64,000 bases of DNA from an uncultured Flavobacteriaceae bacterium (lineage in GTDB: Bacteria; Bacteroidota; Bacteroidia; Flavobacteriales; Flavobacteriaceae), in NCBI GenBank assembly GCA_947500445.1, contig CANMSB010000011.1, positions 59,044 through 123,043 of the forward strand. The letters are read 5' to 3'. This document shows, one piece after another, positions 19,114 through 28,965 of the stretch. Every line of letters starts with the position of its first letter. Positions within the stretch are counted from its first letter, which is position 1. Position numbers and translations under genes: made by a program. A model generated the notes under the pieces. The model was not told the origin of the DNA, searched no databases, and worked only from the letters and a program-made list of their open reading frames with translations.

Positions 19114-22100
19114 TTAAAATCCTAATTGAAGTCCAACGGTAACCGTTCTGGATTGTGGGTACGAAACATTATCGAAGCCCAAAGCATTACTGCCGGTGGA
19201 AGAAATACCGATTTCGGGATCGTAACCGCTATAATCGGTAAACGTCAATAAATTTTGACCGGCCAGATAAATACGCGCCTTGGTAACCCCGACACCTACT
19301 TGCTCCAACGTTCTATTGGTAAGGCTGTATCCTATTTGTAGGTTTTTAAGCCGTAAGTACGATCCGTCTTCTACATAAAAAGAAGAGGGTTGTGCAAAAA
19401 ACGATCCATCGGTAGTCGCTCTAGGGACGGTAGTCGATGGGTTATCCGGTGTCCACGCATTTAAAACGTTGGTGGACTGATTGCCACTGAGGAAATAGGT
19501 TTCGGTAATGAATTTGGTACCGTTCCAGATATCGTTGCCCGAAACGCCCTGAAACTGGGCGGACAAATCGAAGCCTTTGTAGCCTACATTAAAGCCGAAA
19601 CCATACTGTAGGTCTTGGGTGGCATCGCCGATAAAGGTCTGATCTTCTTCGTTGATCACACCATCGGGAACACCATCGGGACCACTGACATCGGCAAAGC
19701 GAAGGTCACCGGGTTGGGCATTGCCCAAAGGCGTGGGTCCGTTTTCGATTTCCTCCTCGGACTGGTAGATGCCGTCTACACGATAACCGTAAAACGAGGA
19801 GATCGGTTGTCCTACTTCAATTCTGTTACGCGCTTGGTTCCCGTAAAGGTTACTGCTGTTCCTACCTATAAAATCGAGGCCATCGGTAAGCCTTGTAACT
19901 TCGTTATCAAGGAATGTCGCATTTGCGGAAAAACCGAAACTCACTTCCCCGATCTGTTCCCTAAAACCAACGGCCAATTCAAGCCCTTTGTTCTCTACTT
20001 CTCCCGAGTTGATAATGATGTTGCTGAACCCTGTGGTCTGCGGCAAATCGAAACTAAGCAGTAGGTCGTCCGAAGTCTTCACAAAATAATCGGCCGTAAG
20101 GGTCAGTTTGTTGTTTAGAAAAGCGGCATCCAAACCGATGTTCAACTGCTTTTGCTTTTCCCATTGTAGGCCCGAATTTCCGACCCTTGCGGCACGTGCC
20201 GTACCCAAAACCTCTTCGCCATTGACTCCGAGAATGTAACGGATGTTCGGCTGTAAGGTAGACCTGGCCGCATTGGCATTGATCCTGTCGTTCCCAAGAA
20301 AACCGTAGCTTCCCCTAAGTTTCAAGTTCGATATTACTTCACTGTCACGAAGGAACGCTTCGTTACTGATCACCCAACCGAGCGATCCGGAGAAAAAGTT
20401 ATCAAAATAGTTGCCCTCGGAGAAAACGGAAGATCCGTCCCTTCTAAAGTTAAACGTGGCCAAATACCGGTCATCGTAATCATAGATCATTCTTCCGATG
20501 TAGGAGATGGTCCGCACTTCGGTAAGGGTTCCGGTAGCGGCACCTTCATTATCGTCCACCGAAGCGGTCAGTACCGGAAAATCCGGATTGATAAAACCTC
20601 CAAAATTGGTCGCCGATAAAAAACTTTGGTTTCGCTCCTGTGTGGTGTATCCCACAAGTGCGTCCACGGTGTGTTTACCAAAATCGTTTCTATAGTTCAG
20701 CGTGCTTTCCACAATATAGGAATTGTTATCGCCACGTCTTTCGCTTACAAAAGCGCCATCGTCGAGCGAAACGACCGATCCTACGCCCGCACCCGGTATC
20801 TGATTGAAAAAGGGGGCAAAACTTTTATTCTTAAAAGTGATCAAGTCGGCCGAGAAACCTACTTTCGCCGTAAGACCGTTCAAAATTTCGTATGATGCAT
20901 ATACGTTACCCAACAAACGGTTCACCGTATTTTCGTTGTCGATAAGGCTCTGCGCCGCAACGGGGTTCAATACCCTGTCGTTACCATCCTGTTCGGTAGG
21001 TCCACCAAAACCACCAATGGTGTTCGGGTTAAAAATTTCAACCGTTGGGGAACTCCGCAACGCCCAAGTAAGGGTGTTGAAACCATTTCCTTCATATTCC
21101 CTGTCAAAAACGGACCGTGAAAAGGTAACCGAATTCCCCAAGGTAAACTTCCCGAGTTTTGAGGTGGAATTGAAGCGAATAGTGGTCCGCTCCAGACCGG
21201 TCCCCAAAATGGTCCCTTCCTCATCGTAATGCGCCACGGAAGTATAGTACCTTGAATTTTCCCCACCTCCGGAAGCACTTAATTCATAACTTCTTAAGGT
21301 ACCTGTTCGCAATAGGGCATCCTGCCAATCGCTATTGGTCCCTATGGTAGTACCGTCCAAATTTGGAATACGGTCCTGGCCGGCATTGTCCCTCGCGGTA
21401 TTGTACGCCTGTTGGTACTGTTGGGAGTTTAAAAGGTCCAAGGTATTCGTCGCATTCTGAAAACCGGCAAACGTATTAAAGTTGATGTTGGTCTTTCCCG
21501 GTCTTCCTTTTTTAGTAGTGATAATGATAACACCGTTTGCCGCCCTTGCCCCATAGATGGCCGCAGCGGAGGCATCCTTTAAAACGTTCACCGATGCAAT
21601 GTCCGAAGGGTTTATGGTAGCAAACGGATCGCCACCGCCACCGACACCATTTTCCACTATGGTACCATCGATTACGTAGAGCGGACTGCTATCGCCGGTA
21701 ATGGTACCGGCGCCCCTGATCTGAATGTTGTTTCCCGCTCCCGGTCTTCCCGAGTTACTGGTAATCTGTAATCCGGAAATCTGTCCCTGTAAAGCACTTT
21801 GGAAGTCGGCTACCGGTCTTCCCTCCAATGCTTCGGAGTCGACCGTGGCAATCGCCGCGGATACGTTTTCCCTTCGCTGGGTACCATAACCGATAACGAC
21901 CACTTCTTCCAATTTCGCCACATCCTCTTGTAGCGATATGTTGATCGTGGTACGCCCGTTCAGGGCTTCTTCCTTTTTAAGAAATCCGATATAGGAAAAC
22001 GTAAGCGTAGCGGATGCGTCCGTTACCTTAATCGTATAGTTCCCATCAAAATCGGTCTGTACTCCATTCGTAGTTCCCTTTTCGATTACCGATGCTCCGG

Positions 22101-22224
22101 CCAAGGGAACTCCTCCAGAGTCGGTAATCGTTCCAGAAACTTCTTGCGCATGTGCAATCATTCCTATACCGCATATCAGCATACAGCATAGGACAGTTCT
22201 GTTTTTAAACAAAAATCTGATCAT
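19114..22224 (-). CDS. susC: SusC/RagA-family TonB-dependent outer-membrane transporter
   Basis: 1036 residues. The signal peptide ends IAHAQ. Residues about 28-110 are the CarboxypepD_reg-like domain (VSGTITDSGGVPLAGASV, FDGNYTIKV). A TonB-box-like LEEVVVIGYGTQ follows, then the plug (GLQITSNSGRPGAGNNIQIR, SSPLYVIDG, ASVNVLKDASAAAIYGARAA) and a 22-strand barrel ending in TVGLQLGF with the terminal Phe. It imports the oligosaccharide bound by SusD, powered by TonB-ExbBD. It lacks the extra N-terminal domains that would link it to an anti-sigma factor, so control is more likely through the AraC-type or two-component regulators in this window. Transcribed first in a two-gene operon with susD. 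Confidence 0.97.
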   Translation of the reverse strand: MIRFLFKNRTVLCCMLICGIGMIAHAQEVSGTITDSGGVPLAGASVIEKGTTNGVQTDFDGNYTIKVTDASATLTFSYIGFLKKEEALNGRTTINISLQEDVAKLEEVVVIGYGTQRRENVSAAIATVDSEALEGRPVADFQSALQGQISGLQITSNSGRPGAGNNIQIRGAGTITGDSSPLYVIDGTIVENGVGGGGDPFATINPSDIASVNVLKDASAAAIYGARAANGVIIITTKKGRPGKTNINFNTFAGFQNATNTLDLLNSQQYQQAYNTARDNAGQDRIPNLDGTTIGTNSDWQDALLRTGTLRSYELSASGGGENSRYYTSVAHYDEEGTILGTGLERTTIRFNSTSKLGKFTLGNSVTFSRSVFDREYEGNGFNTLTWALRSSPTVEIFNPNTIGGFGGPTEQDGNDRVLNPVAAQSLIDNENTVNRLLGNVYASYEILNGLTAKVGFSADLITFKNKSFAPFFNQIPGAGVGSVVSLDDGAFVSERRGDNNSYIVESTLNYRNDFGKHTVDALVGYTTQERNQSFLSATNFGGFINPDFPVLTASVDDNEGAATGTLTEVRTISYIGRMIYDYDDRYLATFNFRRDGSSVFSEGNYFDNFFSGSLGWVISNEAFLRDSEVISNLKLRGSYGFLGNDRINANAARSTLQPNIRYILGVNGEEVLGTARAARVGNSGLQWEKQKQLNIGLDAAFLNNKLTLTADYFVKTSDDLLLSFDLPQTTGFSNIIINSGEVENKGLELAVGFREQIGEVSFGFSANATFLDNEVTRLTDGLDFIGRNSSNLYGNQARNRIEVGQPISSFYGYRVDGIYQSEEEIENGPTPLGNAQPGDLRFADVSGPDGVPDGVINEEDQTFIGDATQDLQYGFGFNVGYKGFDLSAQFQGVSGNDIWNGTKFITETYFLSGNQSTNVLNAWTPDNPSTTVPRATTDGSFFAQPSSFYVEDGSYLRLKNLQIGYSLTNRTLEQVGVGVTKARIYLAGQNLLTFTDYSGYDPEIGISSTGSNALGFDNVSYPQSRTVTVGLQLGF

Positions 22225-22708
22225 AATTTATAAGTTTTAAGTTAGTTACAGAATCGATATCCCGTGCATTATAACTTGGTTTAACGGTTATAAAACCAAA
22301 AGTGCATAATCTTCAATTCTACGGCCGCAAAATTCAATTTATCTTAACCACTCGGCTTTTAATTTTCAAATTCGCATAAAATAGGAGAAAATCTTTTTGG
22401 AATTTTTAGCGATCAAACGATTCGTTTTTGGCGTTCAAAACAACCCGTTTTTGCCTTTTTAACAGCGGTTTTTTTTGAATATGCCCACATTTTTAAGCTA
22501 AGGAGTTTCAAATTAGAAGTAAAAAACTGGAATAAAAAACGTTCTTGACGAGTCATCAAAAAAAACCGTTTACATCGTTGCCGTACCCCGCATGGTTAAC
22601 AACTGTTTAGGGGAAACTAGGTATCGGAACTTTTTTCAAGACCGGGCCTCCATCAACCAGGAATAGTGTATCGGTTACCATTTTTCTTTGAACCAATAGA
22701 CCACCAAT
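22225..22708. other. Divergent intergenic region between susC and the second RYPGG hydrolase
   Basis: About 480 bp of AT-rich sequence that must hold promoters for both directions. I saw no exact TTG-N17-23-TAnnTTTG match on either strand, no convincing hairpin and no small gene. Confidence 0.5.
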
Positions 22709-24292
22709 ATGTTTTTACCACGTTTGCCTTTGCTTTTAACGGCACCCTTTTTTTCCAGACAATCCGTTTCCTGCTTCTTCTTTTTAATATCTTCCTTCAC
22801 CCTGCTCAACTGTCAAACCACGGCCAAGAAGCCCATAGTCGCCGCTGCTGACCAATGGCGACCGTTGCGGCAGCACTTATTGGGTGCGAATGCCAACCTG
22901 GCCGCCTTGGATAGACCCTGGGAAAATGATAGCCTTATCGCCATTACCGCAAAAACCGGAATAAAAACGTTACGATACCCCGGTGGTACTATCGGCAATT
23001 ATTGGGATTGGGATACCGGTGCTATCGATAAAGCCGTACCCGATAGTTTAATGATCAAATGGGTGGTCGAAAACGGATTCAACGAGAGTTCCAAAACATA
23101 TACCATGGAACACCTGGCCCTATTATATAAGGATACCGGTATCGTTCCCATTTTTATGCTCAACATGCTCAGCAAGGATCTGGAACATAGCGTACGAAAC
23201 CTAAAAAAAGCCAGAAAGCTCGGCATACCCATCCGTTACATTGAAATGGGCAACGAACTGTATTTTGACATTCCTTTTCCCTTACTCCGTTTCCCAACGC
23301 CCGAATCGTACGGCAAAACATGCCAACTATGGATCACCGCGCTAAAAAAAGAATTTCCCGAGGCTTCTTTCGCCCTTGTCGGAAATACGTTAAAACGGCA
23401 CGATAGACAAATCGATTGGAACCAAAGGATGCTGAAACATTGTACCAATGCCGATGCAATGGTCCTACATACCTATTCCCCTTCAGGATTGGACGGCCGT
23501 TTGGAACGAAAAAAAATAGCCCCGGGATCCGAAGGCCTAGGTGCACAAAAAACGGCTACCCGAAAAGCGCCGAAAGATCTGGCCGAACGGCAGGCATGGG
23601 AAAGAGAATTGTTAAAAGACCGGAAGGCCTACGCCAACATGTTTACCTCAAAGGCAAAACAGTTGAAAAAATTGGATGCCTACACCCTTCCCGAAGGTAT
23701 GGAACTGTGGGTGACGGAATTCAACATCAGGGACGATAACTCCATCGTATTGCATAGTTGGGCCCAAACCTTGATACTGTCGGAATATTATTTTACCTTT
23801 TTAACAAAAGATGTCACCATTTCCAATTTACACAACCTGATCGGGAACCTCTTTGGCATGGTACATACCGATTCGCTCAATTTCGAGCATTTGAAATCAG
23901 GCCGGACCAAATCGATTCCCTACACCTTATCGGCGGGCGGTATGTGCACCTTTTTGTTCAATGAGGCGATGGCCGATATGACCAGTGCGGCACCCTTACA
24001 ATTCGAGAACGCTCTTTTTTTAACGGACGATCGCGGTGAAAAAATGGACGTATTAAAAGGATGGTCCTTTTCAAACGGAAAAAATCGTAAGGCGATCATC
24101 GTAAATTATGGATTTGAAGAACGGACCGTTTCACTTATGGAAGACTTGGGTACCAAAGGCACCATTCATAGTTATAACGCACCACCGGAAAGCCCGGTAA
24201 TCGGTTTTGACCATGTCGATACCGCCAAGGCGTCTTTCGAAAAGCAGTTGCAGCTGCCACCACATTCCATATCAATCATAACCTTTGAATAA
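22709..24292 (+). CDS. Clan GH-A-like glycoside hydrolase, lipoprotein
   Basis: 527 residues. A long signal region ends in SSFTLLNC, giving a probable lipid cysteine near residue 35. The catalytic domain shares its motif order with the secreted hydrolase at 1-2526: LRYPGGTIGNYWDWDTG, then IRYIEMGNELYFD with Glu183 as likely acid/base, then LWVTEFNI with Glu337 as likely nucleophile. Unlike that protein it has no accessory domains; a short beta-sandwich (about 440-527) closes it. It is the first gene of a tight cluster with two sulfatase genes, whose starts overlap or nearly touch. This suggests desulfation and glycosidic cleavage of the same oligosaccharide. No CAZy family is claimed. Confidence 0.78.
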   Translation: MFLPRLPLLLTAPFFSRQSVSCFFFLISSFTLLNCQTTAKKPIVAAADQWRPLRQHLLGANANLAALDRPWENDSLIAITAKTGIKTLRYPGGTIGNYWDWDTGAIDKAVPDSLMIKWVVENGFNESSKTYTMEHLALLYKDTGIVPIFMLNMLSKDLEHSVRNLKKARKLGIPIRYIEMGNELYFDIPFPLLRFPTPESYGKTCQLWITALKKEFPEASFALVGNTLKRHDRQIDWNQRMLKHCTNADAMVLHTYSPSGLDGRLERKKIAPGSEGLGAQKTATRKAPKDLAERQAWERELLKDRKAYANMFTSKAKQLKKLDAYTLPEGMELWVTEFNIRDDNSIVLHSWAQTLILSEYYFTFLTKDVTISNLHNLIGNLFGMVHTDSLNFEHLKSGRTKSIPYTLSAGGMCTFLFNEAMADMTSAAPLQFENALFLTDDRGEKMDVLKGWSFSNGKNRKAIIVNYGFEERTVSLMEDLGTKGTIHSYNAPPESPVIGFDHVDTAKASFEKQLQLPPHSISIITFE

Positions 24293-24296
24293 TCGT

Positions 24297-26033
24297 ATGA
24301 ACATCATCACACCAATTTCGCTGCTTCTTTTGGGCATGATCGCTATCGGTTGCAACACCGACCCCAAAACGGGAACCAAAGACCAAGATCCAAATGAAAA
24401 GGACACACGGCCGAACATCATTTGGCTCGTAGCCGAGGATGTGAGTCCCCGATTCGCCTTCTATGGCGATAGCTTGGCACATACGCCCCATTTGAACGAC
24501 ATTGCCAACAAGGGCATCGTTTATGAAAATGCCTTTACGGTTTCAGGGGTCTGCGCACCTAGTCGTTCTTCCATGATAACGGGCATGTACCCCACCAGTA
24601 TTGGAACCCAACACATGCGCCAAAAGGCCGGAGTGATCAATATTCCCGGATTTCCAAAATACAACGCGGTGCCCCCGGCATCGGTAAAGGCGTTTCCGGA
24701 GCTGTTGCGACAAGAGGGGTATTGGACGGCATCCTACCGAAAACTCGACTATCAGTTTGGGGAGCCTTTTACCATATGGGACGAGGTTTCCGATCGCCCT
24801 TCGTGGCGCAACCGCTCCGGTGCGGACAAAGATCGGCCGTTCTTTATTTACCATACGTTCGAAATAACCCATGAAATCAATATCTGGCCCGACAGCACCA
24901 AAACACGGTTTTTTGAGGAGTTCAATATCAAAAGAAAAAAACTTGCCCCGGACGTCACCAAACGCCCCCCGTTTGATCCTACCAATAGCACCGATCCCGA
25001 AACGGTTTCCGTTCCCCCATTTTTACCGGATACCCCTATCAGCCGTTCCCACATTGCACGGCTCTATGACAATATTAGCCGTATGGACGTCCAGATCGGC
25101 CGTATTTTAAAAGAACTGGAGGAAGACGGGCTTTTGGAAAACACCATCATCATGTTCATGAGCGATCATGGGGACTGCCTTCCCAGGAGCAAGCGGTGGA
25201 TCTACGACAGCGGCATTAAAGCCCCCTTGGTCATCTATTATCCCGAAAAGTACCTTCCAAAGGGTATCGAACAACCCTCTAGAGACCAAGCGCTCTATAG
25301 TTTTGTAGACCTACCCCCTACGGTACTTGAATTGGCGGGGACCCCCGTTCCGGATTGGGTACAGGGGAAGTCCATTGTTTCGGAACTGGCCGAGCGTCCC
25401 AGGGAATACGTATTTGCCGCTAGGGACCGTATGGACAATCGGTATGATGTTAGACGGGCGGTACGCGACCAAAAGTATAAATTCATTAAAAATTATACCC
25501 CCGAGGTACCCTACTCCCAAGAAATCACCTTTCTTGACCAAATGCCGCTGATGGCGGAAATCCATCGTTTGGAAGCCTCCGGACAGCTAAATCGCGCACA
25601 GTCGTATTGGCTAAAGGGGCCAAAACCCGCCTTGGAGCTTTACGATTTGGAAAAGGACCCTTTTGAGCTGGAAAATTTGGCCGCACTGCCAGAATACCAA
25701 AGCGACATCGCCCGTATGGAAGGTGCCCTGGTCAACTGGCAGGAAACGTACGGAGATCTAAAGGATGTTCCCGAAACGGAACAGGCCGAACGCATGTGGC
25801 CCAAAGGCGTGCAACCACAGACCGGCCAAGTGAGGATTACGGTGTCCAACGACTCCATACGGTTGAGCTCCCTTACCGAAGGGGCCTCTATCGGCTATCA
25901 AAAAAACGGTGATACCAGATGGCACCCGTACACCCGGCCCTTGCCGGCAAACGCCGTTCAAGAATTAAACACCAAAGCAGTGCGCTACGGATATTCCGAA
26001 AGCGATATCACCGTTTACCCACAGGACCGATGA
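24297..26033 (+). CDS. Type I (S1) sulfatase, SGSH-like group, lipoprotein
   Basis: The ATG at 24297 lies 5 bp after the hydrolase stop and opens a lipoprotein signal (MNIITPISLLLLGMIAIGC). Cys86 in CAPSR is the formylglycine precursor. PNIIWLVAEDVSP holds the metal-binding acids, with Glu-Asp in place of the usual Asp-Asp, as in sulfamidase-like (S1_8-type) sulfatases. FMSDHGDCLPRSKRWIYDSG matches that group too, and the usual GKWHLG is replaced by YRKLDYQFG. The C-terminal region (about 500-578) is beta-rich and ends ESDITVYPQDR. The stop overlaps the next sulfatase gene (ATGA). Subfamily assignment is from motif memory and should be treated as probable. Confidence 0.88.
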   Translation: MNIITPISLLLLGMIAIGCNTDPKTGTKDQDPNEKDTRPNIIWLVAEDVSPRFAFYGDSLAHTPHLNDIANKGIVYENAFTVSGVCAPSRSSMITGMYPTSIGTQHMRQKAGVINIPGFPKYNAVPPASVKAFPELLRQEGYWTASYRKLDYQFGEPFTIWDEVSDRPSWRNRSGADKDRPFFIYHTFEITHEINIWPDSTKTRFFEEFNIKRKKLAPDVTKRPPFDPTNSTDPETVSVPPFLPDTPISRSHIARLYDNISRMDVQIGRILKELEEDGLLENTIIMFMSDHGDCLPRSKRWIYDSGIKAPLVIYYPEKYLPKGIEQPSRDQALYSFVDLPPTVLELAGTPVPDWVQGKSIVSELAERPREYVFAARDRMDNRYDVRRAVRDQKYKFIKNYTPEVPYSQEITFLDQMPLMAEIHRLEASGQLNRAQSYWLKGPKPALELYDLEKDPFELENLAALPEYQSDIARMEGALVNWQETYGDLKDVPETEQAERMWPKGVQPQTGQVRITVSNDSIRLSSLTEGASIGYQKNGDTRWHPYTRPLPANAVQELNTKAVRYGYSESDITVYPQDR

Positions 26034-27589
26034 TCATTAAAAATACCTTTTACATGTCCCGAACCCTTCCCTCTCCGTTGTATGCAGTTGTACTGTTATT
26101 CGTGGTTTCCTGTATGGAACGTTCCGAGAAAAAAGTACAACCGCCCGAACCCGATGCACAGGTCGGGCCCAATGTGGTGTATATTTTGGCAGATGATATG
26201 GGTTATGGTGATATTGGGGCCTTGAACCCCAACGCCAAGGTACATACCCCGGCCCTAGACGCCCTGATCGGAAACGGCATGCACTTTACCGATGCGCACA
26301 GTTCATCGTCGGTATGTACGCCCAGCCGTTATAGTATACTTACGGGGCGGTATGCCTGGCGAAGCGCCCTAAAAAGAGGGGTAACCTGGGGGTACTCCCC
26401 ACCGCTTATCCAACAGGGAAGCGCTACCGTAGCCTCCTTAATGCAAAAGAACGGCTACCGTACCGCCTGTATCGGGAAATGGCATCTTGGATTGGAATGG
26501 GCGGTAAAAGATGGTGTAGCCGCACCATGGGACAATCCAAAACTGCACCCTTCCAAATATCCGGCCAACGCCATCGACTTTGCAAAACCCATTGCAAATG
26601 GCCCTACTTCCCTAGGTTTCGATTATTTTTTCGGTATTCCCGCTTCACTGGATATGCGGCCCTATTGCTATATTGAAAACGAAACGGTGCTGGACCTTCC
26701 CATGCGACCCGTGGACAAGGAGGTTTTGGTAGCACGCGATAGTTTGGTGCAATGGCATTCCGGAATGGCGAGCAGCCATTTTAAACATGCCGAGGTACTG
26801 CCCACTTTAACCGATAAAGCGGTCGATTTTATACAAAAAAATAAAAAACGGCCCTTTTTCCTCTATTTTCCCCTAACGGCGCCCCATAGTCCGCTACTAC
26901 CCTCAAAACGTTTTCAGGGGAGCAGCAAGGCCGGCGACTATGGCGATTTTATACAGATGGTGGACCACGTGGTACATACAATATCGAAAACCTTGGAGCA
27001 AGAAGGGTTGGCAGCGAACACCCTTTTCATTTTTACCAGTGACAACGGCACATTTGAACGGGCCTATATCGACCCCGATTACGGGCATGACGGCAACCAC
27101 CATTTTAGGGGCCAAAAAGCGGATATTTATGAAGGTGGGCACCGTGTTCCTTTCATCGCCAGCTGGAAAAATAAGATTTCGCCCAATTCCTCTTCGGATG
27201 CCCCTATTTTACTGAACGATCTGATGGCCACCCTCGCGGAACTGACCAAAACGGAACTCCGTGAAGGCGAAGGCGAAGATAGCCGTAGCATTTTGCCCAT
27301 TTTGCAAGGTAAAAGAGATAGGGTGGCCGATCGCGATTTCCTGATCCACCATTCATCAAGGGGGTTCTTCGCCATTCGAAAAGACTCCCTAAAACTTATT
27401 GACGGTCTGGGTTCCGGAGGTTTTACCCTGCCCTACAAAATTGCTGTCGATGACGCAGAAAAAGCATTTCAGCTCTATAATTTGAATACCGACATTTCGG
27501 AGGCTACAGACTTGTTCAATACCATGCCCGATCAACAGCAAAAGCTGTACGAAACCTTGATGAAATACACCGAAGCCGGCAGAAAATGA
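26030..27589 (+). CDS. Type I (S1) sulfatase, arylsulfatase A-like
   Basis: The ATG at 26030 overlaps the preceding stop (ATGA). A second start at 26057 (MSRTLPSP) is possible; both lead into a lipoprotein signal ending LLFVVSC. VVYILADDMGYGDIG gives the metal ligands, Cys96 in CTPSR the formylglycine, and IGKWHLGLEW and TSDNGTFERA the remaining active-site motifs. YFFGIPASLDMRPY is reminiscent of arylsulfatase A/GALNS-like sulfatases. It is the third gene of a hydrolase-sulfatase-sulfatase operon, so the substrate probably carries two differently placed sulfates. The operon ends here, about 150 bp before an AraC regulator on the same strand. Confidence 0.9.
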   Translation: MIIKNTFYMSRTLPSPLYAVVLLFVVSCMERSEKKVQPPEPDAQVGPNVVYILADDMGYGDIGALNPNAKVHTPALDALIGNGMHFTDAHSSSSVCTPSRYSILTGRYAWRSALKRGVTWGYSPPLIQQGSATVASLMQKNGYRTACIGKWHLGLEWAVKDGVAAPWDNPKLHPSKYPANAIDFAKPIANGPTSLGFDYFFGIPASLDMRPYCYIENETVLDLPMRPVDKEVLVARDSLVQWHSGMASSHFKHAEVLPTLTDKAVDFIQKNKKRPFFLYFPLTAPHSPLLPSKRFQGSSKAGDYGDFIQMVDHVVHTISKTLEQEGLAANTLFIFTSDNGTFERAYIDPDYGHDGNHHFRGQKADIYEGGHRVPFIASWKNKISPNSSSDAPILLNDLMATLAELTKTELREGEGEDSRSILPILQGKRDRVADRDFLIHHSSRGFFAIRKDSLKLIDGLGSGGFTLPYKIAVDDAEKAFQLYNLNTDISEATDLFNTMPDQQQKLYETLMKYTEAGRK

Positions 27590-27738
27590 CAATTTCAAAT
27601 AACTAATTGTAATTTTGTTTTATTAAATCAATTCCAATATCATAAAAAACATCGCTATAAACCTGATTCAATTTTAGCTATAAATGTTTATATTCAACCC
27701 TAAATCTTATTGTTACCTCTTGAATTTCGCATTATAAA

Positions 27739-28833
27739 ATGGCAGTAATTTTCTTTATCTGGGGTTGTGTACAAAGCTTGATCGTGGGAATTTTTATACC
27801 CATCGTAAAAAAGGCGCGCAACAACTATTTGTTATCTGTCATTTTTTTCGTGACCTCTTTAAACATCCTGATCCAATATTTATTGCGGTATCAAGGCTGG
27901 AAGGACGACTTTCCACGGCTGTTGGTCATCCCTGATTTCTTGGACCTTTTGTTGCCTACCTTGTTGTTCATCTACATCAAAGCGGTTTTGGGAGGGGGTA
28001 TCGAGAAGGCCGACAAACGTTATGTATACGTGCCGGTCATCGCCGGTACCTTTTTCGTATTGAATGCCGTTTTTAGAACCGATTTTAGCTTTGGGAATTA
28101 CGTAGGATCGCTCTATCATAAATTCGTGTTGATGGGTATCCTTGTCTGGAAATTGTTTTTGTTCCTGAAGGGATGGAACATCGTAAAGGAGCAACAGCAT
28201 ATCATAAAGAAAAAGACCATTTTATGGTGGCCGAAAATGTTGGCGTATTTTTTAGGGGTTCTTACCTATATTACTTTCCTGAACCTGTGTTATTTTATGT
28301 TGATCGTTCCCAACTTTGAATTGGGTTCGACGGTACGGTTTACGCTACAAAAACTTGTAGAGCTCAACTACATCATTTTTACCTGTTCCATCATCTTTAT
28401 CACGATATTTTTCTTTTTCAAATATCCTAAAATACTATCGGGACTACCCATTATCAAGTCAAAGAAAACGTCCAAGGTTCCGGACGGCCAAATTTATATC
28501 GACAAATTGAACAAGCTCATCAGCGAAGACCGTATTCACTTGGATACGGAGTTGAACGAACAAAAACTTGCCGATATCATGGAAGTGCAATCCTACATCC
28601 TTTCCATTGTTTTAAACGATTATTTGGGAAAATCGTTCAGTGCCTTTATCAACGAAAAACGGATCGAGGAGGCAAAAAGACTTTTAGAGAACGAAAACAA
28701 TAAGGACCTTACTATTTTTGCCATTGCGGTGGACAGTGGGTTTCGATCGGAATCGGTTTTCTATGTCAACTTTAAAAAACAGACCGGTCTTACACCGAAA
28801 CAATATAAAAAAAGGTACCTGTCCAACACCTAG
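27739..28833 (+). CDS. Membrane-anchored AraC-family transcriptional regulator
   Basis: 364 residues. Six to seven hydrophobic helices fill about 1-235 (VIFFIWGCVQSLIVGIFIPI, LLVIPDFLDLLLPTLLFIYI and others). A linker follows, and then an AraC-type double helix-turn-helix (about 260-362) with LNEQKLADIMEVQSYILS and FAIAVDSGFRSESVFYVNFK. Such proteins in Flavobacteriia bind DNA from the inner membrane and probably sense periplasmic or membrane ligands. It sits inside the glycan locus between the sulfatase operon and GH92 and is a reasonable candidate for local control. It has a relative at 38018 with the same architecture. Confidence 0.88.
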   Translation: MAVIFFIWGCVQSLIVGIFIPIVKKARNNYLLSVIFFVTSLNILIQYLLRYQGWKDDFPRLLVIPDFLDLLLPTLLFIYIKAVLGGGIEKADKRYVYVPVIAGTFFVLNAVFRTDFSFGNYVGSLYHKFVLMGILVWKLFLFLKGWNIVKEQQHIIKKKTILWWPKMLAYFLGVLTYITFLNLCYFMLIVPNFELGSTVRFTLQKLVELNYIIFTCSIIFITIFFFFKYPKILSGLPIIKSKKTSKVPDGQIYIDKLNKLISEDRIHLDTELNEQKLADIMEVQSYILSIVLNDYLGKSFSAFINEKRIEEAKRLLENENNKDLTIFAIAVDSGFRSESVFYVNFKKQTGLTPKQYKKRYLSNT

Positions 28834-28965
28834 CCCGGGTCGGAGCTCAAAACCTTTTGAACCCCGCTAATCTACAGTTCTCCGGGCATTATATTATCTC
28901 TTATTTTCCGAAATAGCAGTATTCCAAAGTAGCCACCTTCTAATTTTCCTACTTTAATTAAAGTA

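Noticed and set aside
27610..27617. TAATTTTG box upstream of the AraC regulator at 27739
   Set aside because: It matches TAnnTTTG but there is no TTG at the required spacing upstream, and the region is so AT-rich that chance matches are expected.
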